Assembly: GCA_949752795.1 (NCBI GenBank)
Contig: OX457057.1
Coordinates: 105,055,513 to 105,119,512, forward strand
Source: Hyperoodon ampullatus
Lineage: Eukaryota > Chordata > Mammalia > Artiodactyla > Ziphiidae
Length of the DNA: 64,000 nucleotides
Direction of reading: 5' to 3'
Position numbers and translations under genes: made by a program
The notes under the pieces: generated by a model
The model's input: only the letters and a program-made list of their open reading frames with translations
Database searches by the model: none
What the model was told of the DNA's origin: nothing
Shown: positions 33,339 through 44,966 of the stretch, piece by piece
Layout: every line of letters begins with the position of its first letter
How positions within the stretch are numbered: position 1 is the stretch's first letter

Positions 33339-33499
33339 CCAGAGTTTCTCAAACTTGAGTGTGCCTCTGAATCACCTGGGGGCTTGTTAACAGACTATGG
33401 GGCCCACTCCCAGAAGTTCTGACTCAGTGGGTCTGGAGTGGGCGTGAGTCTGCATTTCTAACCAGTTCCGGGGTGATTCACACTTTGAGGAACACTGTG
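33339..33499 (-). mobile_element. MER5A-like hAT-Charlie element
   Basis: tttctcaaacttgagtgtgc, ctgaatcacctgggggcttg, tctgactcagtgggtctgga, gcatttctaaccagttccgg and a terminal actttgaggaacactg match MER5A in reverse orientation, with both terminal inverted repeats still visible. Confidence 0.82.
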
Positions 33500-35090
33500 C
33501 TAGGCTTATCTCTGCCAGGCCTTCTCCCGATTCCACCCAACACGGTGCTGGGGCCTGGCACCGTGCACACCCGATGTCACCGGTGAGGGGCTCACAGGAA
33601 CCTGTGCTGCCTGGTGACTGCTGTGTGGCTCGGTGTACAGGCCCCCAGTACCTACTGTCACGGCAGAGGCTGATTTCTGTTCCTGGTCTGGCCCACAGGC
33701 CTCTGCCTTTCTGCCATGCCTCCCCAAACCAGCTCTACGTCCTTAGCCCTTGGCTCCAGAAGGGTACTCAAACCTGGACTGAGTTCGGGGGCTCCTTGCC
33801 CCTTGGAGAGAAGGAGCTCTTTTGCTCCTCTTCCCTTTGCCTTTTGCTTAGGACACAGCTCCATCAGCCTTTCAGGCCTCTCCCTCGCCCCTCCCCACGT
33901 TCACCCCAGGATGGCCTCGGCCCTCTCAGGGCCACCCTCTCGCGTGTCTGAAGCCCCAGCCCTTCCCCCACGTCCCCCTCACCATGCACGTACCTCACTG
34001 GCCATAGGCTTGATCTTGCTTGGCTCTGTGGTTGACCACGGCCCCCGGTCCGGAGCTTTCCTTCAGCCCCACGTAGTGGGCAGTAAGGAAAGGGCCGAAG
34101 GCTCAGGATTGTGTTAGTCCTGGTGGGAAATGCTTGCCTCCTGTGGATCCACCTGCAAAGTACGTATGAAGCAATTACTTAACAAAGGGAAAGGCAATAA
34201 AGGAGCTCAATAAATATTTTTTGAATAAGGGAACACACATCTACTCTCCATGCTGCACACTCAAAAACGCCTCTGATGAAAAAGCACTTTGATTCTGGGA
34301 GCCCTGCAGGTGTGCGTGCAAAGCCCCTGAGTGCTGACCCAGAATGGGAAACGGGAGCTCCGAGGCAGGAAATTTCTCTGGCACAGTGATTTCCAGTGAG
34401 TCCCATGGCAACTGGTGTGCCAGGCTAAAAACTTCTACACACCGCAAAAAGGGACCTGGGGATGACACACTTGGGAAGCACTGAGTGACAAAGTGTCAGC
34501 TGGTCCCTGTACTAGGGAGACTTCTCCGAGCCTGGATCAGAGAGGGGCTTGCTCAGGCCTTGAGGACAATATCCCAAGCTTATTGGCTCCGAGGTCCGTC
34601 TGCTGGATACCTGTCTGGGAACCTGGGGGAAGATAAATATGGGGGCCGGAATGAAGGCAGTTTTTATTTCCTAACAGAGCTCCATAGGCACCAGCTTTTG
34701 TGCCCAATGAAGGACAGGGTTTCCTTTCCTTCCAGGCTCCCACCAGCAAGGCCAGAGGGAGGCACCACCCTCACCCCTGACTCCCAAAGAGGTAAGTGCT
34801 GAGGACCATGAATAACCTGATGACCTGGGGTCAGAGGTCTCCTCATATACGCATGCACACACCTGAGCTCTGGTTGTTGGCTGGCTGGCTGGCAAAATGA
34901 ATGGATGGATGGTTTTCAGTCTCTGCAGGTTTGACAGCCCCAGTGCTGAAACAGATGTTTCCTTGGCAGTCCCCAAACCAAAAGCCCATTGACTCAACTT
35001 GCTTTGGCCAGCTCAGCCCTGAGCCCTAGGGAGCATGGACAGGGAGGGTGATACTATTCCTCCAGAGGCTAAGATCTCGGCATCCTTGGC
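33500..35090. other. GC-rich DNA, no gene recognised
   Basis: Open frames of 63-133 codons overlap on both strands near 33.6-34.1 kb. None carries a domain. A (TGGC)n/(TGGA)n patch lies at 34875-34912. Confidence 0.35.
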
Positions 35091-35094
35091 CTGG

Positions 35095-35437
35095 TTTAAC
35101 TCTGTTCAGGCTGCTATAACAAAAATATCACAGACTGGGTGGCTCAAACAACAATCATTTATTTCTCATGGTTCTGGAGGCAGGGAAGTCCAAGAGCAAG
35201 GTGCTGGCTGACTTTGCCTGGTGGAGCCCACTTCCTGGTTCCTAGTCAGCTGTCTTCTCGCTGTGGCCTCACGTGGTGCAAGCGGTGAGGGAGTTCTCCA
35301 GAGCTTCTTTCACAGGAGCGCTAATTCCATTCCTGAGCCCTATACCCTCAGGACCCAATCACCTCCCAACACCATCTCCTTGGGGGTTAGGTTTTAACAT
35401 ATGAATTTGGGGGCACACAAACATTTAGCCTCTAGCA
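35095..35437 (-). mobile_element. MaLR-type solo LTR (MLT1-like), antisense
   Basis: Complement of an ERVL-MaLR LTR: gttcaggctgctataacaaa, cacagactgggtggctcaaa, catttatttctcatggttct, ggaggcagggaagtccaaga, ctgtcttctcgctgtggcct, cccaatcacctcccaacacc and aacatatgaatttgggggca. On the - strand it would start TGCTAGAGGCTAAATGTTTG, with an AATAAA signal at about 35156-35161. No internal viral genes are attached. Confidence 0.85.
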
Positions 35438-35559
35438 CTCTACCAGCTCCATCCAGGGCTACCATTCAGTCTGGTCCTCCAGGCCTTCCAGAAGCACACA
35501 GATGATTATACAGATGGACAGATGGAGGATCAGCACTGCCCTTTATGGGGGTCACTCAA

Positions 35560-35720
35560 GCCTTGATTTGCCATTTACTCCTGTGTGACCTCGGCGGCCA
35601 CTTAAGCCCTCCAGCCCTCGTTGCCTCACCTCCCTGCCACCCTCAGGGGGCTGCTAGTGAGACGGAACATGGTCGTGTGTGGACACTTGTAAGGTCCGTG
35701 GAGAGTGCCACACACCGTGC
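35560..35720 (+). mobile_element. MIR-like fragment
   Basis: ttgccatttactcctgtgtg, acctcggcggccacttaagc and ctccagccctcgttgcctca follow the sense MIR pattern with many changes. Confidence 0.5.
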
Positions 35721-36089
35721 AGACGTCAGGGGCTGTGACTGTGGTCATGCAGCTGGTGAATCACAGCCACAGGGATCTGTCATCTTCAGGCTGGAAGTGA
35801 GGTCTCCTGGACTCCCCTGTGCTCCAGTCGCCCTTGGCTCAGAGCCCTGCTGCGGCCACTGTCCTTTCCCTTGCGCTGACCCTACTTCCACCCCAGGCCC
35901 CTACCAGACTTACTCACCTTGGCCTGGGGGAAACAGCACCTTTTCTGTCTGGAGTCCCGGGCCATCCCTTGGCTTCTGGACAAAGCAGCCCATTTTTAGC
36001 TGCTGCCGCTCCACTCACCCCATCCCCTTCCCAGCTCCTCTCAACCAGTGACCTTCCTCACAGCAGCCCCCTCCTTCCTTCGCCTCTGA

Positions 36090-36295
36090 GGTGGCACTGA
36101 CCCTGGGAACAGAAAGACCTCGGTTCTGCCACGCTCGCATTGGGCAATGACTCAACCGCTCTGTGACCCATTTTCCCTGCCTGTAAACAAGGACCCTGGC
36201 GCCCTGCAGGTTGCAGTGAAGATAAAGCAATGACATGTGTGATGTGCTGGCTTAGTGCCCAAAACATGGCATTTGCTCAAGAAATGTGAGGTTTC
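36090..36295 (+). mobile_element. MIR SINE
   Basis: agacctcggttctgccacgc, gactcaaccgctctgtgacc, cattttccctgcctgtaaac, then ggcttagtgcccaaaacatg and tgctcaagaaatgtgagg. Confidence 0.65.
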
Positions 36296-36789
36296 CTCTC
36301 CTCTCCAAGTGTACCGCAGGCTCTGCTCTCAGAGTCTCTGAAGTGAGGCCCCCCAAGCCCCCAGCAGAGGCGCACACAGATAAAGCCTGCAGGGCCTCTG
36401 CCAGTCAAGCTCATTCAAGGAAGCTGAGTCTGAGCTGAGGAGGAGAGGAGTCTGAGCTGCTCATCAGCCTTTTTCTGCCGTCTTTTCTTGCCCCTGAAGA
36501 CAGAGGCGGCTGACAGTATCCAGGCTTAGGGCTGCTGGCCCACATCCCCCCCGGAGCCCTCAGAATCAGGTAGAGGGGGAGAGAGTCTGGAATCCACACG
36601 ACGAACAGCGGGCCTTGACTGGCCCCTCCTTACGCATCATCTTGGGACAGGTGAACCCCAGAGACAGGGTTGTCCCAGCCCAAATCCACAGTGAAATTGG
36701 CTGGGCCCTGCCCCTCCAGCACGGGGAACGTCCACAGCTGCAGACAGCTTCAGATTCCTTGGACGTGGCTCAGTGAGAATCAGCTCCAT

Positions 36790-36905
36790 TTAATCTCCAT
36801 GCACCATGCACCGAGCGCCTCCTCAGTACCTCCTAGGGATGCAGGGATGAGTAGAGCGCAATTACTGCCCTCCGGGGGCTGCCAGCACAGGTGATGAGGG
36901 AGATA
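36790..36905 (-). mobile_element. L2-like fragment, antisense
   Basis: accgagcgcctcctcagtac, ctcctagggatgcagggatg and attactgccctccgggggct resemble the complement of the L2 3' end. Confidence 0.55.
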
Positions 36906-36994
36906 CTGACAAGCAGCACCTACCCCAGCGGTGCTCCACCTGCAGACGTCTCTAAGGAGACTGATGCCTGGGCCCACCCAGAACACGGAACACA

Positions 36995-37017
36995 GGCACA
37001 CGCACGCACGCACGCGC
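36995..37017. repeat. (ACGC)n microsatellite
   Basis: Short run of CACACGCACGCACGCACGCG with several intact CpGs. Confidence 0.8.
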
Positions 37018-37124
37018 ATCACCTCTGCCCTGTCCACAGTGCCTGGCCTGTGTCTCCTCCAACCCTGTACCAGTTCTTCTGGGCATGCTCCTGCCTCTAG
37101 GTTTCTGTTGTCTGGGACACTCTT

Positions 37125-37440
37125 TTATGATGTCAGATTTATTGAGGTATATAATTTATACAAGTAGGATCCACAGTTTTTAAGCGTACAGTTCGGTGAG
37201 TTTGGACAAATGTATACAACTGCATAGCCTCCTGCCACAGCCAAGATACAGAACATTTCCCCACGGCACGAAGTTCCCTCAGTTATCCAACAGTTGGCTC
37301 CCTGCCTCCTCGGGTCCTGTTTAAACCGCCACCAGCATTTATTCCCTCCGTCCTGCTTAAAACTTCTCCCCAGCACCAAACATCTTCTGTACGTATATAC
37401 TTACGTATGCATCTTATGTACTCTCCATCCCGTACGTGAT
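37125..37440 (-). mobile_element. Old L1 3' UTR, antisense
   Basis: gatttattgaggtatataat, ttatacaagtaggatccaca, ttttaagcgtacagttcggt, agtttggacaaatgtataca and gccaagatacagaacatttc match the complement of an old L1 3' UTR, as at 965 and 2065. Confidence 0.75.
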
Positions 37441-38580
37441 TTTTCTGTTTGGTTTGCTGTTGTATTCCCGGTGCTCAGGAATTAGAGCTCAAAATCCCCA
37501 GTCCAGAGAGAGAGAGAGATAACAGAGATGGGGGGGGTGGGAACAATGGGGGTGCCTCCCTCAGCTGGGGGGACAGACCTGGAGGGCGGCAGGTGGAAAA
37601 AGGAGGAAAGGACATTGTCATCTGAGCATCAGAGGTCGTATGGTGGGAATGATCAGAAGTGGCTGGAGAGGTGAGCAGAGGGCATCAGGTCTGCTGGACA
37701 GGGAGTTTCTCACGCATCTGACCCCTTACCTTTTTCCCCAAAGCAGCCTCCTCCAGAGGAGGATCGATAAGGGCGACTTTTAAATAGGGTCTGATCCACA
37801 TGTTAACGGAGACTGTCCAGGTGCATCTCAGGGGCAAGGCTGGAAGAGCGACAGCCCCACAGGCTGGCCCCTAGGAGCTGGGAGGGAGGTGGTGGTGGCT
37901 GAGATTGGGCCTGGGCGGTGGGTGGGAGATGAGAGAATTCAGTGAGGGCAGCAGTTGGTGGCAGTGGTGTGGGGGTGGTCAGTTGTGCTGGGGGCCAGGA
38001 GGCAGACTTGGAGCTTGGACTTGACGCCCCTGGCAGTACGGTCCCGATGGAGTCAGGCCTGGGACTAGAGCAGTGCAGAGTGTTCTTAAGAGATGGGGTT
38101 TCAGTCCCCACAATATTCCTAGCTTGAGAGGGACATCAGTGGGCTGTTCTCCTGCCTGGAACCCCCTGGGCTAGGGGTCACGCCTGGCTCAGTTTCTCCT
38201 CCATGGCCGCTCCTCCTCAGCTCCTAGCCTGCAAGTGCCAACCTCTCAGCTCTGGCCACACTCTGCCTTTTCATTCTTCATGCTGCTGGTGCTTCAGATC
38301 GCCACTGGCCAGGATGGCTTTCTCACTGCAGGACACCATTGGGTGACTTCTGAGCCCCTCTGGAAGTTTCCTTCTGACTCACCCTTCCAGAGGCCGGGCA
38401 TGTCCTGATACTTCCATAAGGCTGTGTGATGTTTGGGACTTTGTCTTGATGTCCATCTTAGACATTCAGCCCCTCAGAGGGCTTGAGCTAGGACTTTAGA
38501 TTTGCTTTGCCAGGGAGGTGTGAAGGATTAGTCAAAAGATGTTGTTTTGCTGTTGTTGCTTTCCATGTCAGCAAATTTTA
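37441..38580. other. No gene recognised
   Basis: Contains a short AGAGAGAGAG run (37507-37518) and GC-rich DNA with weak L2-like text. No coding signal seen. Confidence 0.35.
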
Positions 38581-38584
38581 GCTG

Positions 38585-38905
38585 AGGCTTCACTCCGTGC
38601 TCAGCTCTGTGACAGGAGCTGAGATGTAGAGATGGATAAGACACACTCATTGCCCCGAGCACAGCAAGGGAAGATGACATATGAGCCAATAAACCACAAC
38701 AAAGAGAGGTACATAGATGTAGAGCACACTGTGGGGCATCTCAAGAGGCTGTGATTGAATATGGGAGGGAGTGTTCAGGGAAAGCCTTCTAGAGGAGGTG
38801 ACGTTTGAGCTGGGTTTTGAAGGATAAATAGGAGTTCACTCGTGGTGCATACTAGGGAGGGCTGGCAGGTATTCCAGCAGAAAGAAAAGTTTCTGCAGGG
38901 CCCGG
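38585..38905 (-). mobile_element. L2 LINE, antisense
   Basis: gctcagctctgtgacaggag, gatggataagacacactcat, agcctt-type text with ggaggtgacgtttgagctgg, ttttgaaggataaataggag and gcaggtattccagcagaaag are collinear with antisense L2. Confidence 0.72.
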
Positions 38906-39750
38906 AGAACTGAAGGTCCATGATGGGTACAGAGCTGGGATCATTGATAAAGTCCTTGCTGGGTTGCTGGGGTGACCAAGCGTGACTGCAGGCAGGAAGA
39001 CGTTCATCTTGGAGAGCAGTGTGGGCAATCCTTCACTGACTGCTTTCAGCCTCAAATTATGTCTGATTGGCATTCGCTGGCATTCTGCCCCTGCCATCCT
39101 TTCCCCGCGGCCTTCTCTCGTCTTTCCTCTAACACCCCTGTCTCCCTCTGGGTTCGCCCCTTCTATGATAGTCTGGGACTGGGTGCGAGGCACTGCGGGA
39201 CCCTCCCAGCCACACAGCAGGGTCTAGAGCTGCTCCAGCAGCTCATGGAGAGGCGAGAAGCAGGGCAGGGACTCCTGCAGGCAGCTGATGCCCAGGAAAC
39301 TAGTGGGGATCTGTCTGTGGGTGACAGGACCCCAGCTTTGAAGGGCAATCTCCCCACCTGCTCACTGATCACCACGTGGGGCTCACAGCAGGGCTCTACC
39401 TCGGAGGGCACCTGGGATCCCAGTAGGAGGGCTGCTCAGAACCAGGCATAGGAACCAGGGCAGAGAAGATGGAGCCAAGCCCATGGGGTAGGGCAGAGGC
39501 AGAGGCAGTTAGGGATGCCTGCTCCGGGCAGCAGCATGGGAGCTCAGAGGGCTACATGGGAGCCTGGAGCTGCCAGGTGGGGCTGAGCCCATTGCTAGAA
39601 GACCTTCCTCTGATGTAGACACCTTTGTCAGGCTGGAGCCAATAGGTAGGAAGGAAAACCAGCTCCATTACCTTGGGAAGGGAGGTGCTTCACATTTTTG
39701 ACTGTTTTCCTTCACGGAATGTTGAAGGCTTGGCAGGTGTGAGAGGCTAA
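38906..39750. other. No gene recognised
   Basis: A + strand open frame of 159 codons (38972-39451, from a non-ATG start) overlaps a - strand frame of 113 codons. Neither has a recognisable domain. Confidence 0.35.
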
Positions 39751-39754
39751 TGTT

Positions 39755-39965
39755 TCACATTGATCCCTAGTATTTATCTGGGGCTTTCCATGTGCCGGGC
39801 ACTGTGCTATGTGTTTTGAAAACCCTGCCTCATTTAATCTTCATATTCGCTCCGCTCCGCATGGGAGGTGCTGTTACCATCCCTACTTAGAGACGAGAAA
39901 CCACAGCTCAGGGCGGTTAGACGTGGCCAGGGCCGAGAAACTAAGTGCTGGTGAGACTGGCAGCT
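39755..39965 (-). mobile_element. MIR SINE, antisense
   Basis: ctagtatttatctggggctt, catgtgccgggcactgtgct, cctcatttaatcttcatatt, gagacgagaaaccacagctc and ggcggttagacgtggccagg follow the MIR complement. Confidence 0.8.
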
Positions 39966-40774
39966 GTGCCCCGGACCACCAGACGGTGCCTCCTTACCCC
40001 CCGGGCACAGAGCCGTGCCCGCACTGTGTGCCTGCCCCGCCCCACTCTGCTCCCCACTCTCCCCGACGCGTGTGCTTTGGGGGATGGGCTGGATGGGTCC
40101 CTGCCGTGGGTGGGAGAGCAGGGCTGCTCTGAGCTCGGCAAGCCCTCCTGTGCCGCCTCTCCCCTCCCCCAGCTCAGCGGTGGCCCAGCCTGGGCGTCTG
40201 TACATTGGGTTGGCCCTCTTGGGGCTGAGAAGCCACCCGAGGCTGAGTCACAGAGATTTCCTTGGGATTAACGCTCCTCTGAGGTCCATGGTACCTGGTT
40301 GTGGCAGAGGCAGTTGGCTCTTCCAGCCAAGCACTAATCCTAGTGAAATACTTGGTATTTCCAGTCATTCCGGCTGGAATTAAACTTAAATCAAGCCCCA
40401 GAAAGCACAGCCAGGAGAATGTGAGTTGAGTTGCCAAAGAAACCAGGCATCCGGCCTGCTCAGACATTGGGCTCCCGTCTCAGGGCCGGGGGGCCATTCA
40501 TGCCCCGAGAGCAGGAAGGGCAGAGACCAGAGCAGCACACATGGCACTGCCCACCCAGGCACCTCCCTCCCTCGACCCGCCTGTCTGGCGTGTCCTCATG
40601 TCCCTGTAAATTACCACGTGGTCAGACGACAGCCTCTCAGCCAGGCTGACTGAGGCAGCAGGGGTCAGAAGCTGGGTCTGACCCGACTCGGCAGCGATCA
40701 CAGTCCCTCTGCCCAGTGTCACACGATCAGTGATGGTAGCAGAGGGTCAGCCCAGGTTGCCCGTGAGGAGCAGG

Positions 40775-41030
40775 GGCACCGGAGCTGCTGCCTGAGCCTG
40801 ACTCCACTGCCCACTGGGTGACCACTAACGCGTGACCCTCTGGGCCTGAGTTCTCCTGTTTGGAAAAACGAGACAACGGGCCCCTCAGTGGGTGACTGTG
40901 AGTGTTCAGTGGGTTAGTACAGATGAAGAGCTTGGAACTGTGCCTGGCATATTGAAGCACTGTGTGCTTCCGTTATTCTCTGGGCCTCGGTTTCCTCACC
41001 TGCAAGATGCAGCTGAGGGAGGGGCTTGAC
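40775..41030 (+). mobile_element. MIR SINE and an adjoining second MIR fragment
   Basis: First piece: gactccactgcccactgggt, gaccctctgggcctgagttc, gaagagcttggaactgtgcc, tggcatattgaagcactgtg. A second MIR-like core (gggcctcggtttcctcacct, gcaagatgcagctgaggg) follows at 40980-41030. Confidence 0.65.
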
Positions 41031-41179
41031 CACCACGGGCCCCCATGTTCTGTCGTGTTCTCTGGCTGTGACCAAGGCCCCGCCCCCAGAAGAGCACTTA
41101 CCCTCCAGGGGAGGAATTGGCTGGACAGACAGCATTATATGCCCCACAAGCCACACCCTGTCCAGTGGCTGTGCCTGCA

Positions 41180-41520
41180 TGGAGTGTATGTATGTGTGCA
41201 TATTTGTGTATACATGTGTTTATTGGTGGACATGTGCATGTGTGTGTTTGTGGGTATGTGTGTACACATACACAGGTATATTGTGTAGGTGCGTATATGT
41301 ATGTGTGTGTTTGTGTGGATACGTATGTGTGTCTCTGTATATGTGTACAGATGTCTGTGTGTATATGTGTGTACATGTGTGCATGCAGGTACATGGGTAT
41401 GTGTGTGTCTGTGTACAGGTATGTAAGTGTTTTGCGTATTGTATACACACGCATGTGATGTGGGCGTGTGATATATACATGTGGGCATGTCTGTGCACAC
41501 ATGTATACGTGTATCCAGGT
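41180..41520. repeat. TG-rich cryptic microsatellite tract
   Basis: About 340 bp of interrupted TG/TATG/CATG repeats with mostly alternating purine-pyrimidine order. Because TG/CA repeats rarely form stops, both strands stay open for 95-190 codons. These Cys/Val/Tyr-rich and His/Thr-rich frames are composition by-products, not proteins. Confidence 0.92.
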
Positions 41521-41799
41521 GGGGAGCACAGAGAGCCAGCCCATTTGGTCCTTTGTTGAAGCTCAGGTGGGACTGTGGCCCTGACCTCATCTCACACCTC
41601 CTCTCAAACCTGAGTGTGCAGTGGAGGTGACACGAACCCAAGAAGGACGGATGGAGGGGTGGGGCAGAAAGCGAAGGTGGGGTGGAGGGCAAGAGTGTCT
41701 TAACCAAAGAAATCCAGCAGGATTTAGAGTGGAGGAGCTGAAGAGTGAAAGTGAGGCCAGTTACTCTGGTTGGCGTTATGCTCTAAGCTCTGTGGCTCT

Positions 41800-41890
41800 C
41801 ATGTTGTAGACCAGGAAGGTAAAGCTCAGGGAGGTCGAGGAACCTGCCTGAGGTCGTCAGTGGTCGAGCCAGGACTGGGCTACTTCACCA
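41800..41890 (-). mobile_element. MIR fragment, antisense
   Basis: tgtagaccaggaaggtaaag, ctcagggaggtcgaggaacc and gagccaggactgggctactt. Confidence 0.6.
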
Positions 41891-42194
41891 CCCTGGGCTG
41901 ACTGGTAGGAAAAGGCCAACAGGCACCATCACTGGACCCTCCCTCTGCATGGCCCCAGGCCAGGGTGGCGGTTGGTGTCCCCAAAGTGCTAGAGGACAAT
42001 GTCCCCAGCTTGGTGTAGGGGAGGGATTGCTGACGAGGAGAAGACACCAGGGCATTTCTATTTTAATTCTGTTTACAGGGTGTATCTTTGGTCAGGTCAA
42101 GTCAACTTTCTGAGCCTCAGTTTGCACATCTGTCATATGGGGCCGCTTCCCCACCCTGGACTCAGGAAGAAGCCGTGTAGTGCTGGGGTTGAAA

Positions 42195-42420
42195 GTACAG
42201 CCTTTGGCGCCCTCGGAGTGAATCCCAGACCTGACCCTTAGCAGCTGTGTGACTTTGGGCCAGTCAACCTCTCAGCCTCAGTTTTCTTACACGTACAATG
42301 GGGATAACAGTGGTTGCTACATCATGGGGCTGGTGTGAGTGTTAACTCAAAGAACGCCTATAAAGCACTTAGAACAACACCTGGCACAAAGAAAGAGGCA
42401 GTAAAAGTTAATTACTTTGC
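42195..42420 (+). mobile_element. MIR SINE, nearly full length
   Basis: Sense MIR: ccagacctgacccttagcag, ctgtgtgactttgggccagt, caacctctcagcctcagttt, atggggataacagtggttgc and ctataaagcacttagaacaa, then cacctggcacaaagaaagag. Confidence 0.88.
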
Positions 42421-42935
42421 CATTGCAATTATTTCTTAAGGTTGTTAGGAGAACAAAAGAGGCTTGTTCAGAGGAGACTGCTGAGCTGTGGACAGACCTG
42501 CTGGAAGGGAGGTAGACAATATTGACATACAATATGAAATAACATGGTAGTTTGCACTCATTCACACCCTCCTTCCCTTTGGGAGAAATGTTCATTCTCA
42601 CCCCACTGACTTTGGACTTGACCTTGTAATACAATTCAGCCCACGGAATGTGAATAAATATGGTGATGTATTCCAGGTCTCAGCAGAAGTTTAGAGAGAG
42701 TTTCCATCATCGCGCTTGCTTGAGAAGTGTGACAGAAGAATGCACTGACCAGCTGGGGAAGCTCCTACAGCCTGGGCCCTGGGATGAGGAGTTGTGGGGC
42801 GGAGCCAGCAGAGCCATAACTGACAGCCTCCCACAGGTGATGTGAGTGCGAAGGAGATGTGCGTGGTTGTGAGCCCCTGAGACACTGGGGTTGCTTGTTA
42901 CCGCAGCCAAACTGACACAGTATTGAGAAGAAGAG
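42421..42935. other. Possible ancient repeat, family not assigned
   Basis: The stretch has the look of an old interspersed repeat (tgagcccctgagacactggg, gttaccgcagccaaactgac near the right end), but I could not match it to a named family. No coding signal. Confidence 0.3.
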
Positions 42936-42937
42936 GG

Positions 42938-43430
42938 GTTGGAATACCACTCAGCCATAGAAAGGAATGAAATCTTGCCATTGGCAACAACACGGATGGA
43001 CCTAGAGGGTATTATTCCAAGTGAAATGAGACAGAGAAAGACAAATACTGTATGATTTCACTCACATGTGGAATCTAAACAAAACAAATGAACAAACATA
43101 ACCAAACAGAAACAAGAGTCATAGACACAGAGAACAAACAGGTGCTTGCCAGAGGGGAGGGGCGTGGGGAGGAGGAGAGAAATAGTTGATGGAGATTAAG
43201 AGGTACAGACCTGCAGTTACAAAATAAATGAGTCACAGGGCTGAAATGTACAGTGCGGGGAATATACTCAATTATTATGTAATATCTTTGTATGGTGACA
43301 TATTGTAACTAGACTTATTATGGTGATCATTTTGAAATGTATATAAATATCAAATCACTGTGTTGTACACCAGGAACTAACACAGTGTTGTAGGTCAATG
43401 ACACTTCAAAAACAAACAAACAAACCCATA
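42938..43430 (+). mobile_element. L1 3' end (end of ORF2 plus 3' UTR)
   Basis: Sense L1: ggaataccactcagccatag, aggaatgaaatcttgccatt, gcaacaacacggatggacct, ctgtatgatttcactcacat, gtggaatctaaacaaaacaa, then tgttgtacaccaggaactaa, ending in (CAAA)n at 43412-43426. Confidence 0.88.
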
Positions 43431-43433
43431 GAA

Positions 43434-43812
43434 AATGAGATCGGGTTTGTGGCTACCAGAGACAGGTGGGGGGCTTGGGGGAAGGGAATAAGATGAAGGT
43501 GGTCAAAGGTACAAACTTCCAGTTATAAGATAAATAAGTACTAGGGATGTAATGCACAACATGAGAAGGACCATTAACACTGCTGTATGTTTTAAATGAA
43601 AGCTGCCGACAGAGTAAATCCTAAGAGTTCTCATCACAAAGAAAACACATTTTGTTTTCTATTTCTTTAATGTTGTATCTGTATAAGAGGGATGATCACC
43701 AAACCTACTGCGGTAATCGTTTCATGATCTATGTAAGTCAAATCATTATGTTGTGCACCTTAAACTCATACAGTACTGTATGTCAATTATATCTCAATAA
43801 AACTGGGGAAAA
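43434..43812 (+). mobile_element. Second L1 3' end, directly downstream, same strand
   Basis: A separate L1 tail starts within a few bases: gtttgtggctaccagagaca, ggtacaaacttccagttata, agataaataagtactaggga, then a diverged middle, ttatgttgtgcaccttaaac and atatctcaataaaactgggg with an A/G-rich tail. It resembles the element at 545-899. Confidence 0.85.
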
Positions 43813-44930
43813 AAGGAGGAGGAGGCGGAGGAGGGGGAAGGGGCTCTAAGGAGTGTCCCACTGCCTTGAGAGAGGAGAGGTGCCAGGTCTTGGAGGCTGA
43901 AGTCAAGGAGAGGGTTGAAGTAGACAAAACACATGCACACGCAGGTGTGCACGGGCATACACACACGTGAAACACAAGGAAACCCTCCACATCATCTGCC
44001 CTTTATTTCCATAAGACCCTGTACTACTCAGCAGGTCCCTGGAGCCGACTAGCTTTCCCACAGGGTCTTCTCGCCCCCCACCCTACCCCGGGGGCTCCTC
44101 CCTTGCTCCTGCCCTTGGCTCCTGGCTCGTTCTCATCAGAAAGCCCAAGAACCCTTTGCATTGGCTCCTGTTTTGTTTGCCTTCACTCATGCCATCCTGT
44201 TGTGGGTGAGAAGGAAGCAGGCCAACACCAGCTGCTGCCACAGACCAAGGGAAACATTTCCCGGCCTCCGGTTGGAAGTGGTTTCCTTCCCGTGGGTCTT
44301 CCTTCCAGAGCCAGGTCTGTAAACTTGGGGAGCAAATGGTGTGTTGCCACACTCTGTCCGGTCCAGAAGTGGTCTTTCTCAGAGAGGACCAGAGAGGGAA
44401 GGGGCTGAGGTCTCCGCCATGCTGCCTGCCCTCTGGCCGCAGCAGTCCTCCCGAGAGGCACAGAGGGGCTGGCAGACACCACCATCTTGCTTTTTGGAAG
44501 AGGGGCTGCTCATACATTCTGACCTCACTGGTCTGGGAAAGTTTTCCATTTGGAGTGCTTTCCATCCAGGAGGCAAAGCAAACATCTGGTCACATAGTTG
44601 CCTTTCTCCCTGCCAGCCTTTCCACTCAGGGATTCCAGGCGTTTGTTCCATCATTTCTTTATTTTCCTCCATACCATCTAGCTGAGCGTTCTATCTCCCC
44701 TCCCATCCAGGGAGCCATTCATAGCCCCTCTCCCCTTGTGTCTGCTCCTGGCCCTGACGGGAATTTTCCTGTGGCTTTCTGTGGTCTCCAATCCTGCAAT
44801 TTGCCACCCAGTGCTTGCAGGCTCTCCCTGCACTGAAGACTTTCTGAGCAAATCTTGGTCTAGTGTGGTCACTCCGGGTAATCATCACAGGAGGCCTTAA
44901 AGAAGCCGCCTCTGTAGGCTGGTGGCCCCC
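43813..44930. other. No gene called
   Basis: Opposed frames of 160 (- strand, 44565 to 44083) and 166 codons (+ strand, 44336-44836, non-ATG start) overlap. Neither shows a recognisable domain and the two strands cannot both be coding. Confidence 0.35.
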
Positions 44931-44931
44931 C

Positions 44932-44966
44932 CAGCTCATGGCAGCTCATGGCAGCTCATGGCAGCT
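44932..44966. repeat. Perfect 10-bp tandem repeat, 3.5 copies
   Basis: Unit CAGCTCATGG repeated three times and followed by CAGCT, without mismatches. Confidence 0.9.

Noticed and set aside
41026..41707. Open frames of 177 (+) and 190 (-) codons, Cys/Val- and His/Thr-rich
   Set aside because: They lie over the TG-rich tract, where both strands lack stops by composition. No domain or conserved frame is evident.
43813..44836. Opposed 160- and 166-codon frames
   Set aside because: They overlap on opposite strands, lack domains, and the + frame does not start with ATG.
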